From NCBI GenBank assembly GCA_964474755.1, contig CAYYUG010000003.1, forward strand, positions 62,001 through 126,000: a stretch of DNA of 64,000 nt, given 5' to 3'. This DNA is from GCA-2717185 sp964474755 (GTDB taxonomy: Bacteria; Pseudomonadota; Alphaproteobacteria; UBA8366; GCA-2717185). The notes below the pieces were generated by a model. The model was given only the letters and a program-made list of their open reading frames with translations, made no database searches and was not told the DNA's origin. How positions within the stretch are numbered: the stretch's first letter is position 1; every line of letters begins with the position of its first letter. Position numbers and translations under genes: made by a program. Positions 1 to 8,685 of the stretch are shown piece after piece.

Positions 1-141
1 TTGCTGAAGAGCCGCACCGGACCTGAGCTAGTCGAGCCAAAGGGACTGGTATCGATGCGCCGATGAAGGCTGTCACACTAATGGATGATGGTTTTGTTTT
101 TTCTTGCCATTCTTTCGTTATCAGACCGTCTTGGTCGGCAG

Positions 142-576
142 TTAGTTTGTCGAATTTTGCTTTGTTCTCGTGCTGAGTTTGTACGTGACCAGTCCTTGAG
201 CGATGTCTCTGTCTTCTGTGTCGCACACATTGATTTCGACAAACACTGTGGACCTTCCGCGGCGTTTGACTTTGGCATCGGCGATCAAGTCGGCTGATTT
301 GCCAGGGTTAAGAAAATTGCAGGTCAATGATATCGTTGTTCCCCACGCGCCCTTATCCAATCCCTCATATGACCAAGCTGCCGCTGTCGCTGCATTGTCA
401 ATTAACGTGGTAATTGCACCACCATGGACACGACCTACTTCGTTTTGAACGGCGCCATCGGTCGGCATGCGAACGATGCAATTACCCTCCGATGCGTCAT
501 CAATCGTCATTCTCATTTGTTTGCCAATACTGCCTGTGACTATCTTCTCCGCCAGCGCTCGGTATTTAGCTTTCAT
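142..576 (-). CDS. PaaI-family thioesterase (hotdog fold)
   Basis: Predicted acyl-CoA thioesterase of 144 residues, a normal length for a single hotdog domain. The helix carrying G-R-V-H-G-G-A followed by T-L-I-D-N-A-A is the characteristic PaaI/YdiI-type segment, where the conserved acidic residue activates water. The ATG at 576 is chosen over a longer upstream frame because AGGAGCG lies six bases before it. It is divergent from the MaoC operon that starts at 714, so both may act on CoA thioesters produced nearby. The substrate cannot be told from sequence. No signal peptide; presumably cytoplasmic. Confidence 0.8.
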   Translation of the reverse strand: MKAKYRALAEKIVTGSIGKQMRMTIDDASEGNCIVRMPTDGAVQNEVGRVHGGAITTLIDNAATAAAWSYEGLDKGAWGTTISLTCNFLNPGKSADLIADAKVKRRGRSTVFVEINVCDTEDRDIAQGLVTYKLSTRTKQNSTN

Positions 577-713
577 ATGTATCGCTCCTGATGAAATTTT
601 AGCAGCAGTATGCCGAAGCGATCCGTTTGAGACCACGCTTCCCCTCCTCGTATTGCATCGGAAGGTTTCAGCATTCTAGGTTGGCGTGCATTTTAGTTGG
701 GGTGATCAAATAG

Positions 714-1208
714 ATGGCACAAGAATTTCTCCTATCGAACGCAGATAAGTTTGTCGGACAGCAGATTGCTCTCACGGACTGGTTAACGATCGATCAGGAA
801 CAAGTAGATCGTTTCGGAGAAGTTACGCGTTGGACGCCATGGATGCATACTGATCCAAAACGATGTGCTGAGGAAAGTCCTTATGGAGGCACTTTGGTGC
901 ATGGCTTCTTCATCGTCAGTCTGATTACATATTTCATGGAAGGTGCCGGCGTTCGACCCAAGGATGGTGCCTATTCATTGAACTATGGCATGGACAAGGT
1001 CCGGGTGCTGCGACCTGTCATTACGGGAGATGGAGTGCGTATCCGTGATCGCGTCAAGCTGATTGGGGTGACGGATAGGGGGGATGCTAAACGCCTGTTA
1101 AAAACTAGTCACGAGTTTGAGGTCGAGGGTCAGCAAGGTCCGTCTGTCTACGTGGAATATTTGAACTTCTGGTTTCCAAAATCTACAGATACAACCTTTA
1201 ACCAATGA
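714..1208 (+). CDS. MaoC-like (R)-hydratase domain protein
   Basis: A 164-residue single-hotdog protein resembling (R)-specific enoyl-CoA hydratases. The hydratase-2 pattern is visible around residues 35-65: F-G-E-V-T, then W-M-H-T-D-P with the catalytic-type acidic/His pair, then G-G-T-L-V-H-G-F. It would add or remove water on an enoyl-CoA thioester in the cytoplasm. First gene of a four-gene plus-strand run; its stop overlaps the next start by four bases (ATGA), so the two are translationally coupled. The family is clear, the substrate is not. Confidence 0.75.
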   Translation: MAQEFLLSNADKFVGQQIALTDWLTIDQEQVDRFGEVTRWTPWMHTDPKRCAEESPYGGTLVHGFFIVSLITYFMEGAGVRPKDGAYSLNYGMDKVRVLRPVITGDGVRIRDRVKLIGVTDRGDAKRLLKTSHEFEVEGQQGPSVYVEYLNFWFPKSTDTTFNQ

Positions 1209-1828
1209 GAGTAGCTACAGTGAAGGTAGAGTTCCATTTCGATTTCGGCAGTCCCAACGCCTATTTTTGTCATAAAATCATTCCAGATATCGAAAGCCGT
1301 ACCGGTGTTCCTTTTGAGTATGTTCCGGTTCTGCTCGGTGGCGTGTTCAAGCTTACGAAAAATCAGTCGCCGATGGTCGCTTTTGCCGGCATCAAGAACA
1401 AACAGGAATATAATCGCCTGGAAACACAACGCTTTATCATGAAACACGATTTGACGGCGTTCAACCGTAATCCACATTTCCCAGTAAATACAATTCAGAT
1501 CATGCGGGGGGCTATCGCTGCGCAAATAGACGGTTTTTTAGAATCTTATGTAGATACTGTGTATCACCATATGTGGGAAGACCCCAAAAAAATGGATGAA
1601 CCGGAAGTCATCCGGGCTGCTCTTAGCGGGTCAGGATTGGATGGTGACATGTTTATGGCTCGTATCCAGGATCAGGCAGTAAAGGATCGTCTTCTAAATA
1701 ATACGGAAGCGTCAGTTGAGCGCGGAACATTTGGGAGCCCAACGTTCTTTGTGGGAGATGAGATTTATTTTGGTAAAGATCGCTTGGGAGACGTTGAGGA
1801 GGCAATTCTTGCAAACTTCCGAAGCTAG
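1205..1828 (+). CDS. 2-hydroxychromene-2-carboxylate isomerase-like DsbA-fold protein
   Basis: A 207-residue thioredoxin-superfamily (DsbA/kappa-GST clade) protein. The N-terminal strand is followed by F-D-F-G-S-P-N-A-Y, where Ser replaces the usual redox Cys, as in HCCA isomerases that use glutathione. A C-terminal G-S-P-T-F-F cis-Pro loop and G-x-D-R-L segment complete the fold. Family members isomerise aromatic-ring-cleavage intermediates or act on glutathione adducts. It overlaps the MaoC gene by four bases and precedes the luciferase-like gene by nine, so it belongs to that operon. Exact substrate unknown. Confidence 0.78.
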   Translation: MRVATVKVEFHFDFGSPNAYFCHKIIPDIESRTGVPFEYVPVLLGGVFKLTKNQSPMVAFAGIKNKQEYNRLETQRFIMKHDLTAFNRNPHFPVNTIQIMRGAIAAQIDGFLESYVDTVYHHMWEDPKKMDEPEVIRAALSGSGLDGDMFMARIQDQAVKDRLLNNTEASVERGTFGSPTFFVGDEIYFGKDRLGDVEEAILANFRS

Positions 1829-1837
1829 AAGGCGAGA

Positions 1838-2875
1838 ATGAAAACATCAATTTCAATTGGCGCGTATGGCCGCCGAGATATCAAAGATGTGATGGAGTTC
1901 GTCGTTGAGGCGGAGCGGCTTGGTGTCGATCATGCTTGGTCTGCGGAGGCTTGGGGCACAGATGCGGTCACGACGTTGGCATATCTTGCCGCACGGACCT
2001 CTAATATCAAGCTTGGCACCGGCATCATGCAAATTAGCGCCCGCGTCCCCGCTATGACAGCTATGACTGCATTGTCACTGAACCGTCTTTGCGATGGCCG
2101 ATTTATCCTCGGTCTAGGTGTTAGCGGGCCTCAAGTTGTCGAGGGACTTCAAGGTGTGTCTTACCAGGCACCGCTAACTCGTCTGAAGGAGAACGTTGAG
2201 ATTATCAAAATTGCCTTTAAAGGCGAGAAGGTTGTTTATGACGGCAAGTACCATGTGTTACCGCGGCCCTATGGGGAAGGGAAGGCGATTAAGCTGGAAC
2301 ATTCACCCGCTGATATCCCTATCTTCCTGGCGACTTTGGGTCCAAATGCGCTCGAATATACCGGTGCGGCAGCAGATGGCTGGCTAGGGACTTCTTTCTC
2401 GCCGGACAATGCAGAGGCGCACCTTTCGTACATTCGAAAAGGGGCGGAGAGCGTTGGGCGTTCCCTGGACGACATAGAACTGCACGTGGCGTGCGGAGTG
2501 GACATCGGAGAGGATGTCGAGGCGTTAATTAACGCGCGCCGGGCGGGGGTTGCCTTCCAGATGGGCGGGATGGGGTCTGCGACCACGAATTTTTATAATG
2601 ATGCCTTCAAGCGCGCGGGTTACAGCGACGCTGCTACTGAAATTCAGAGGCTTTGGGTCGATGGCCGACGCGATGAAGCGCGCAAGATCGTACCCAATGA
2701 AATGATTACACAGTTCGGGGCTATCGGTACGCCAGATATGGTCCGTGAGCGCTTCAAGATATACAAAAAAGCAGGTGTCGACTCGTTAAGTCTCCGTTTC
2801 GACAACGCGCTTGAAACAAAAGCTAAGATTGAAATGCTTGAGCAGGTGATGGACCTGCTGAAAGACTTGGCATAG
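1838..2875 (+). CDS. LLM-class flavin-dependent oxidoreductase
   Basis: A 345-residue luciferase-like TIM-barrel enzyme, close in layout to F420-dependent methylenetetrahydromethanopterin-reductase-type LLM proteins. Visible signatures are the early A-E-R-L-G-V-D-H strand, T-S-N-I-K-L-G-T-G-I with R-V-P-A-M-T-A-M, and G-R-F-I-L-G-L-G-V-S-G. Members use FMNH2 or F420 for oxidation or reduction of small organic substrates. Third gene of the 714-3952 operon, with GAAGGCGAG just before the ATG. Which flavin is used cannot be decided here. Confidence 0.8.
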   Translation: MKTSISIGAYGRRDIKDVMEFVVEAERLGVDHAWSAEAWGTDAVTTLAYLAARTSNIKLGTGIMQISARVPAMTAMTALSLNRLCDGRFILGLGVSGPQVVEGLQGVSYQAPLTRLKENVEIIKIAFKGEKVVYDGKYHVLPRPYGEGKAIKLEHSPADIPIFLATLGPNALEYTGAAADGWLGTSFSPDNAEAHLSYIRKGAESVGRSLDDIELHVACGVDIGEDVEALINARRAGVAFQMGGMGSATTNFYNDAFKRAGYSDAATEIQRLWVDGRRDEARKIVPNEMITQFGAIGTPDMVRERFKIYKKAGVDSLSLRFDNALETKAKIEMLEQVMDLLKDLA

Positions 2876-2920
2876 TCGGTACGTTCTATTCACCTTTCAA
2901 CGCAATTAAAGGAACTATCC

Positions 2921-3952
2921 ATGCGTGGTGTTTTGGTCAAGGAGTGGACCGAATTCGAGAACCTCACTTTGGAGGAATGCCCGGCACCGGAACTGAAATC
3001 GGGCGAGGTGAGAATTCGGACTCAGTCTGCCGGTGTTAGTTTTGCGACCAGCCTCGTAGTGTCTGGAAAATATCAGCGTAAACCGCCGCTTCCATTCGTG
3101 CCAGGTACTGAAATTGCCGGTATCGTGACGGAGAGGGCAGACGGAGTTGTCCATGTTAAGGAAGGGGATAGGGTGTGCGCCGTTCTTGATTGGGGTGGTC
3201 TTGCCGAAGAAGCCGTCGCGCATGAAGTGAACGTGTTCCCCATCCCCAACAGTCTGGAATTTAATCGTGCAATCTGTCTAACGAATTCATATGGAACATC
3301 ATACGCGGCTTTGTGTTGGCCACATCTACTGCGCATTCGCGAAGGTGAGACATTATTGGTGCATGGCGCGGCAGGTGGCGTCGGAATGGCGGCAATTGAG
3401 ATCGCCAAAATACTCGGTGCTACCGTCATTGCGACGGCCGGTTCGGACGAAAAACTGGCGGTTGCGAAGGAACATGGTGCAGATCATCGCATTAACTATC
3501 GCAAGGGTGAATTTCGCAAGAAAGTTCTCGAGATAACAGATGGCCGTGGCGCGGATGCTATTTATGATCCAGTTGGGGGTGAAGTCTTCGCTCAATCACT
3601 ACGCTGCATAGCGCCCGAGGGTCGTATTATGCCGGTAGGGTTTGCTGGCGGTAACATTCAGCAAATTCCGGCCAATATTTTGTTGGTGAAGAATATCACG
3701 GTCTGTGGTTTGAATATGGGCTATTATGTGGGTTGGAGCCCTGACGATGTCCGCCACGAATATGGAGATCGCATGCGCGCCTTGATGGCGCAACTATACG
3801 ATTGGTACGAGGCGGGGGATCTAAATCCTGTCATATCCCATACATTTGCGCTGTCCGCCTTTCAGCAGGCGATGTCGGAAGTTTTGGGGCGCCGCTCGAT
3901 TGGCAGAGTAGCCGTGGTTATGGATGAAGAGGCGCGACGGCTGGGAAAATAA
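2921..3952 (+). CDS. NADPH:quinone oxidoreductase family protein (zinc-independent MDR)
   Basis: A 343-residue medium-chain dehydrogenase/reductase of the quinone-oxidoreductase branch. The N-terminal GroES-like domain contains P-F-V-P-G-T-E-I-A-G, and the Rossmann nucleotide motif H-G-A-A-G-G-V-G is near residue 150. The structural zinc cysteines of alcohol dehydrogenases are missing, as expected for the QOR/crotonyl-CoA-type group. Last gene of the four-gene operon, 45 bases after the luciferase-like gene. It probably reduces an enone or enoyl-CoA produced by its neighbours (inference). Confidence 0.82.
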   Translation: MRGVLVKEWTEFENLTLEECPAPELKSGEVRIRTQSAGVSFATSLVVSGKYQRKPPLPFVPGTEIAGIVTERADGVVHVKEGDRVCAVLDWGGLAEEAVAHEVNVFPIPNSLEFNRAICLTNSYGTSYAALCWPHLLRIREGETLLVHGAAGGVGMAAIEIAKILGATVIATAGSDEKLAVAKEHGADHRINYRKGEFRKKVLEITDGRGADAIYDPVGGEVFAQSLRCIAPEGRIMPVGFAGGNIQQIPANILLVKNITVCGLNMGYYVGWSPDDVRHEYGDRMRALMAQLYDWYEAGDLNPVISHTFALSAFQQAMSEVLGRRSIGRVAVVMDEEARRLGK

Positions 3953-4059
3953 CGCTATAGAATCCAACATAGAGTTAGTTTGCCATCATAGCTTCGCTAA
4001 CTTGCCGCCGGTTTCACTGCCGCTCAATTAGAGGACAAATACCGCGGAGTATTAATAGG

Positions 4060-4080
4060 AAGAGCAAATTAAGGGCTCTT
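4060..4080. terminator. Weak candidate hairpin between convergent genes
   Basis: AAGAGC and GCTCTT form a six-pair stem with a nine-base loop between the convergent quinone-oxidoreductase and serine-hydrolase genes. A T-rich stretch follows on the plus strand but there is no uninterrupted T run, so the call is tentative. Confidence 0.3.
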
Positions 4081-4164
4081 ATCTTTGGGTTTAGTGAATT
4101 TTTTAAGCCACAAATGAATGGCTATGAGAAACAAAAAAGGATGTATGAGAGTTCGTTGCTTCTA

Positions 4165-5367
4165 TTATTCCGATAGCCAGCGAACGATCTGCGTTGCCGC
4201 CTTTACCGTTAATACGATCTTCTCTTTATCAAGTGGTAGCGGCTGAGATGAAAATTTCGTAATTACACTTCCGCTTTGCCGGTCCACGAACAGAAATTGT
4301 CCGTGTACCCCGAACGCGAATATCAGCGGTGTTTCGCCATGCAAGGAATACCATTGGTTGCGGTAGGAAATATCGAGGCCTGGAAAATATTCCGCCAAAG
4401 TCCCGTCTTTCCATGCTTTGGTGCTGCCATTGCGTTCGATATCATCGATCCAGTTTTCTGGCACGATCGACGTTGTACCTCTCGATCCGCCCTTTGCAAC
4501 CATGTGTCCAATCCTCGCCAGGTCTCTGGTCGTAGTGCACATGCCTCCGGCACAGCGAGGGGCCCCAAGTCTATCCACAGTGATATAAGCATTCTCAGTG
4601 GTCCCCAGTAATTGCCAGAGGAGAGTGCTCATCAGGTCCACATATCGCCGACCAGTTGCGCGTTCCATGACCCAACCCAGCAAATCATTATTTGGCGATA
4701 CGTAATTTATTGGTCCGCCATGCTCTCCCGAACGGCCCTTTAATTGGTTGTAAAAATTACGCAGATCCGTTGCAGTTTCGCCAGGTTCTAGCGGGTTCCA
4801 ATTGGTTGATTTTCGGTAGTCTATTATCAGCCCTGTGGTTGCCATATAGTCTTCGTCAAAATCGATGCCGACCCGCATGTCGAGGAGATGACGAACTGTT
4901 GCGTCACGATAGGCAGTCTCCGAAATCTCGGGTACAATTTCCGATACCAATTGCTCTGTATCCAAGTCTCCTCGTTCTATAAGGATACCCGCTAAAAGAG
5001 CGAGCATCGACTTGCTGACGGACATTAATATGTGTGGCGTCCGTTGTGTCATGCCCGTCATATATTTTTCGAATACAATTTTTTCATCGTGCAGGATCAC
5101 GATCCCATCCGTTTGCGTTTCTTCGAGAAACCTATCGAATGAGATTAAATTACCGTCATTGTTTTCGATTTGGCAGTCGCCAAAATTGGCAGGTTCGGAC
5201 ACAAGTTCCAGAAAGTCACTCGTCGCAGCAGCGATATCGGCTGATGGGACGATTTCGCGTACGTGTTGGAACCCCCATTTGTTAAATGGCGGTGATCGCC
5301 AATTTGCAAGCGTAACTTGCGTATTAGGTGAAGGTGGAAAACCATTCATAATGGAAGCTTTGTTCAT
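4165..5367 (-). CDS. Serine hydrolase, class C beta-lactamase-like
   Basis: A 400-residue beta-lactamase-fold serine hydrolase (esterase/amidase/DD-peptidase superfamily). The active-site S-x-x-K motif is S-V-S-K in L-M-S-V-S-K-S-M near residue 118, and the Y-x-N-like motif is Y-V-S-P-N-N-D. No signal peptide is seen, which favours an intracellular esterase or amidase over a penicillin-binding protein. The ATG follows the stop of the upstream TauD gene with no spacer (TAGATG) and has AGAGGTGG before it, so it is the last gene of the 4165-11897 operon. Confidence 0.82.
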   Translation of the reverse strand: MNKASIMNGFPPSPNTQVTLANWRSPPFNKWGFQHVREIVPSADIAAATSDFLELVSEPANFGDCQIENNDGNLISFDRFLEETQTDGIVILHDEKIVFEKYMTGMTQRTPHILMSVSKSMLALLAGILIERGDLDTEQLVSEIVPEISETAYRDATVRHLLDMRVGIDFDEDYMATTGLIIDYRKSTNWNPLEPGETATDLRNFYNQLKGRSGEHGGPINYVSPNNDLLGWVMERATGRRYVDLMSTLLWQLLGTTENAYITVDRLGAPRCAGGMCTTTRDLARIGHMVAKGGSRGTTSIVPENWIDDIERNGSTKAWKDGTLAEYFPGLDISYRNQWYSLHGETPLIFAFGVHGQFLFVDRQSGSVITKFSSQPLPLDKEKIVLTVKAATQIVRWLSE

Positions 5368-6258
5368 CTATGCCACCTCTAAGGCAGTACCAGCCTCATC
5401 CACAGTCGGTCCTATCCCAGCAACTGTAGTGCGGTGCATGATACGCCGAAACCGATTAGCTTCGTAAGTAGTAGCTCGATGAAGGACACAACGGTTGTCC
5501 CATATTACAAAGTCTAATGGCTGCCATTGGTGGATGTAGACGAACTCCGGTTGGCTAGCTTTGGCGACGAGGTCACGAAGTAGATTTCGACCTTTTTCTA
5601 CTGGCCATCCGATAATGTAGGAAGCGTGTGAACCGGTGTAGAAGTTCTTCCTACCGTTCGCTGGATTGGTTCGTACCACGGCATGCTGCACTGGAGGTAC
5701 TTCTGCAAGGGTCTCCTTTGGTGCCTTATAACCCTTCACTAGGCTCCGCGAGTAGCCATAGTCATGTTCGGCAACAAGTCCGTCGAGTTGCCGTCGTTCT
5801 CTTTCGGGCATTGCTTTATACGCGGCTCTGCAGGATGCAAACTGAGTATCACCGCCCCTTGGCGGAACCTCTCGACCAGATAGCATGGAACAGTAAGAGG
5901 GTATAGGCTTGAAGGAACTGTCGGTATGCCACATTGCGTTGCCACTATTTGATTTGAGGCGCGGATGCCCTGGCGGAAAGATTTTATTAGTCCGAAAGTC
6001 TACGTTCGTAATGTTGGCCACAGGAACGCCGCCATCACCTTCGCGTTTGTAAACAGTTGTTTCGAGTGGTCCCCACTGCGCGCTGAATTCGGTTTGTGAA
6101 ACGTCATCGAATTGCTGATCGCGAAACACGAGTACCGAGTAATCATCGAGACCGGCTTTGAGATCGTCTATTAGTGAGCCATTAACCTTGCTAGTGAGAT
6201 TTACACCGCTCACTTCCGCTCCAATATGCGGGGTGAGTTTCTTCAATCCGAACCGCAT
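5368..6258 (-). CDS. TauD/TfdA-family Fe(II)/2-oxoglutarate dioxygenase
   Basis: A TauD-fold dioxygenase of 296 residues. Start ATG 6258 is preferred: it begins M-R-F-G-L-K-K-L with AAAGG nine bases upstream, while a longer frame starts only with TTG. The iron triad is present: W-H-T-D in the middle and the distal His in C-V-L-H-R-A-T, followed by the 2-oxoglutarate Arg in R-I-M-H-R-T-T. Members hydroxylate or desulfonate small organic acids. Directly upstream of the serine hydrolase and downstream of a second TauD gene in one operon. Substrate unknown. Confidence 0.88.
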   Translation of the reverse strand: MRFGLKKLTPHIGAEVSGVNLTSKVNGSLIDDLKAGLDDYSVLVFRDQQFDDVSQTEFSAQWGPLETTVYKREGDGGVPVANITNVDFRTNKIFPPGHPRLKSNSGNAMWHTDSSFKPIPSYCSMLSGREVPPRGGDTQFASCRAAYKAMPERERRQLDGLVAEHDYGYSRSLVKGYKAPKETLAEVPPVQHAVVRTNPANGRKNFYTGSHASYIIGWPVEKGRNLLRDLVAKASQPEFVYIHQWQPLDFVIWDNRCVLHRATTYEANRFRRIMHRTTVAGIGPTVDEAGTALEVA

Positions 6259-6330
6259 GCCGGTTGGCCTTTCGAACGTTGCGCCTGCGACGAAGTGAAG
6301 CAACAACCTCGCACCGACGCAAGGAGGTGT

Positions 6331-7200
6331 TTATTCGGAGGATGACTGGAACGGCACCGGATACTTATCCGGCGGCAGGAATACGGTCGTTCGCTTCATT
6401 AGGCGTGGGGTGTCCGGATCAAAGGGCTCGCGCTGGTGCAACACGCGGCAATTGTCCCATAACACGATATCACCGCGCCGCCATTCGTGTTGAAATACGA
6501 ATTCTGGCGCGGTCATGTGGATGACGAGTTCATGAAGGAGGGTCTGACTTTCACTCGGTAACATGTTCTCGATGCCATAGGTTTGCAGTGGGTCAAGATA
6601 CAGGCTCTTGCGACCGCTCTCCGGTTGCGTCAGTACCAAGGGATGGACGACGTCAGGCGTTAGGTCCCGAATTGCATGGACGTCAGGTTTTTCGGTAATG
6701 TCGACAGAGAAGATCTGATAGGCGAACTTGCCGCGTAATCTATCAACTCTGTTTTTCATAACCTCTGACAATGTCTCGTATGCAAGTTGCGTGTTGGCCC
6801 ACGCTGTTTTACCGCCATTTTCCGGCACCTCGATCGCATATAGGATCGATCCTGTATCCGGCTTTGGTTTGTAGCAACTATCCGTATGCCACTTCGCTTC
6901 GCCGCTGGCCAGCGCGCCAATATTTTGGCCCGACTCCAGCCGCAAGTTTGAGACTAAGACGATTTCTGGATTGGATCGCGATCGGATATCGGTGCGCACA
7001 TGGATATTGATATCGCCAAATTTCTTGCTGAATTCGATTTGTTCGATTTCGTTGAGTAATTGGTCGCGGATCAAGATGACCGGGTGCTTGATCCAGAGTG
7101 CGTTGATTGCCTTAACCGATGGGTCGTCCAGCGCCCTTAGATCAATGTCGAGTATTTCAACGCCAAACTGTGGATGAAGAGGGCGGGTGCTAAGTTTCAC
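6331..7200 (-). CDS. TauD/TfdA-family Fe(II)/2-oxoglutarate dioxygenase
   Basis: A 289-residue TauD paralogue with the complete triad: W-H-T-D-S-C, then R-V-L-H-Q, then the oxoglutarate-binding Arg in L-M-K-R-T-T. The start is GTG, overlapping the stop of the upstream amidohydrolase by four bases (GTGA), which implies coupled translation. The N-terminus L-H-P-Q-F-G-V-E-I-L-D-I-D matches the family's usual first strand and supports this start. Seventy-odd bases separate it from the next TauD gene. Confidence 0.88.
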   Translation of the reverse strand: MKLSTRPLHPQFGVEILDIDLRALDDPSVKAINALWIKHPVILIRDQLLNEIEQIEFSKKFGDINIHVRTDIRSRSNPEIVLVSNLRLESGQNIGALASGEAKWHTDSCYKPKPDTGSILYAIEVPENGGKTAWANTQLAYETLSEVMKNRVDRLRGKFAYQIFSVDITEKPDVHAIRDLTPDVVHPLVLTQPESGRKSLYLDPLQTYGIENMLPSESQTLLHELVIHMTAPEFVFQHEWRRGDIVLWDNCRVLHQREPFDPDTPRLMKRTTVFLPPDKYPVPFQSSSE

Positions 7201-8675
7201 TGCACTGTTTTTCCGAACAACATGGTGTCTACTTTTTCCTCGACTACGGTGCCTGCAAAGAATTTAGGGTTGAGTGCCGTGTGGAGGCGCGCGGTATTGC
7301 CAAAAGTGAAGGCTTTGAATTGCGTCTCATCCAAGGCACCTTCCTCGACGAGTTCGAAGGCTTCTTCGAGAACACCGCGCATATCGATCACGTCGAAATG
7401 TCCGATGTCGGAACTGAACATCGGGTTCAGCCGTGTTTTCTCGTTGTAGGCCCAGGCAGCGGTAGGGTCGTCTGCTTCGCAGCCAAAGAAAAAGCGTTCC
7501 TGGAATAGTGTCCGCAGGTCGGACGCACTTGTGACGCCCGACGTGGCAAAATCGTCTAAGTCGATGCCGGTTTCGTGCTCTCGTTGATCCAGTGTGTTGG
7601 CTGTGTAGAAAGGTTTTAGCGTACTTGGACCAGCAGCGATTGCCTCAACTTTTCCCTCATAGGCGCTACCGCCGTACCGCTTCAGCAGAGATGCTATTTC
7701 CTCCAAGTCTAAATTGGCTGGGCTCAGGTTGGAGCGCATCGCTGTGTCGTTTCGCTTTTCCCAATGTCCGATCATATCTGTTAGTAAATTGCACGCCCAA
7801 GCAACACCCCCCTCCAACATACCAAACCGCAGCAAGGGAAAGCGTTGCAGTACGCCGCCAAAGAGCAGGGCTTTTGCGAAAACGTGGCTGGCACCTGCGA
7901 AATGGCCGATATGATTGAAAGTGAAATTATTCACCGAGGCACGACCTTCCCAGCCCATGCTGCTGGAATGTGATGTCACTGCGACGCCGGCATCAAAGCA
8001 GGCTTGCCAAAACGGGTCATAGTCGTATGGGCTTTCCATCGCTAGACAATCGATATAATAGCCACCAGACGCGTAGTAACCGCCAGTTTCTCCATTACTT
8101 GGATCGATGTCGAGTGGGCGTCGCACATGGTTGGCTATCATTATCGCCTTCATGCCGAGTTCATGTGTTGCGTGATGGAGTTCCTCGATCGCCTCACCAG
8201 GTGTGTGCATTGGAATTGTAGCAACCGGTGTCATGCGGTCGGAGAATGGTGCGAAGAGTTCAGCGTTCATCCGATTTAGCGCGCGGCAGATGGTCGGGCG
8301 TAGCTCGGGGTCAGGAATAGATCCTTGAACTAAGCCTAAAGTCGTGTAGACAATGGCAAAATCGATGCCGAACTCGTCGAGCCGCTCATACATCAAGCCC
8401 GGCGCCATCGCCGTCGCCTTGTCTAAAGTATTAGCCGGTTCGCCCCACCAGGTTGGGCGGCGCAATCGACGCGTAAATCTTTCCTCTGCAGTCATCCCGT
8501 ACCAGGCATCTTCGTGTTTCTTGTTCTGTCGGAATTTTTCGACTGCGGCGTTGCCTCCTTCCTGCTTCAGAAAATCAAGAAAGATCGGGACTGGTTCGAG
8601 CCAGTGGCCGTCGGCATCGATAATGGGATGGCGAAGCTGTGCGTGAATTTCCGCTGAGCGTGTCGTTGCCGTCAT
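7197..8675 (-). CDS. Amidohydrolase family 2 metal-dependent hydrolase
   Basis: A 492-residue amidohydrolase-2 (ACMSD/LigW/OHCU-like) TIM-barrel enzyme. The N-terminal metal site is I-I-D-A-D-G-H-W-L (D-x-D-x-H). Further metal-type residues are V-T-S-H-S-S near residue 255 and S-S-D-I-G-H-F-D near 430. Relatives decarboxylate or hydrolyse aromatic and heterocyclic acids. It starts 10 bases after the GMC oxidoreductase stop, with GAGGGTGAT upstream, and overlaps TauD downstream. This fits a pathway in which GMC oxidation precedes hydrolysis or decarboxylation (inference). Confidence 0.82.
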   Translation of the reverse strand: MTATTRSAEIHAQLRHPIIDADGHWLEPVPIFLDFLKQEGGNAAVEKFRQNKKHEDAWYGMTAEERFTRRLRRPTWWGEPANTLDKATAMAPGLMYERLDEFGIDFAIVYTTLGLVQGSIPDPELRPTICRALNRMNAELFAPFSDRMTPVATIPMHTPGEAIEELHHATHELGMKAIMIANHVRRPLDIDPSNGETGGYYASGGYYIDCLAMESPYDYDPFWQACFDAGVAVTSHSSSMGWEGRASVNNFTFNHIGHFAGASHVFAKALLFGGVLQRFPLLRFGMLEGGVAWACNLLTDMIGHWEKRNDTAMRSNLSPANLDLEEIASLLKRYGGSAYEGKVEAIAAGPSTLKPFYTANTLDQREHETGIDLDDFATSGVTSASDLRTLFQERFFFGCEADDPTAAWAYNEKTRLNPMFSSDIGHFDVIDMRGVLEEAFELVEEGALDETQFKAFTFGNTARLHTALNPKFFAGTVVEEKVDTMLFGKTVQ

Positions 8676-8685
8676 ATCACCCTCG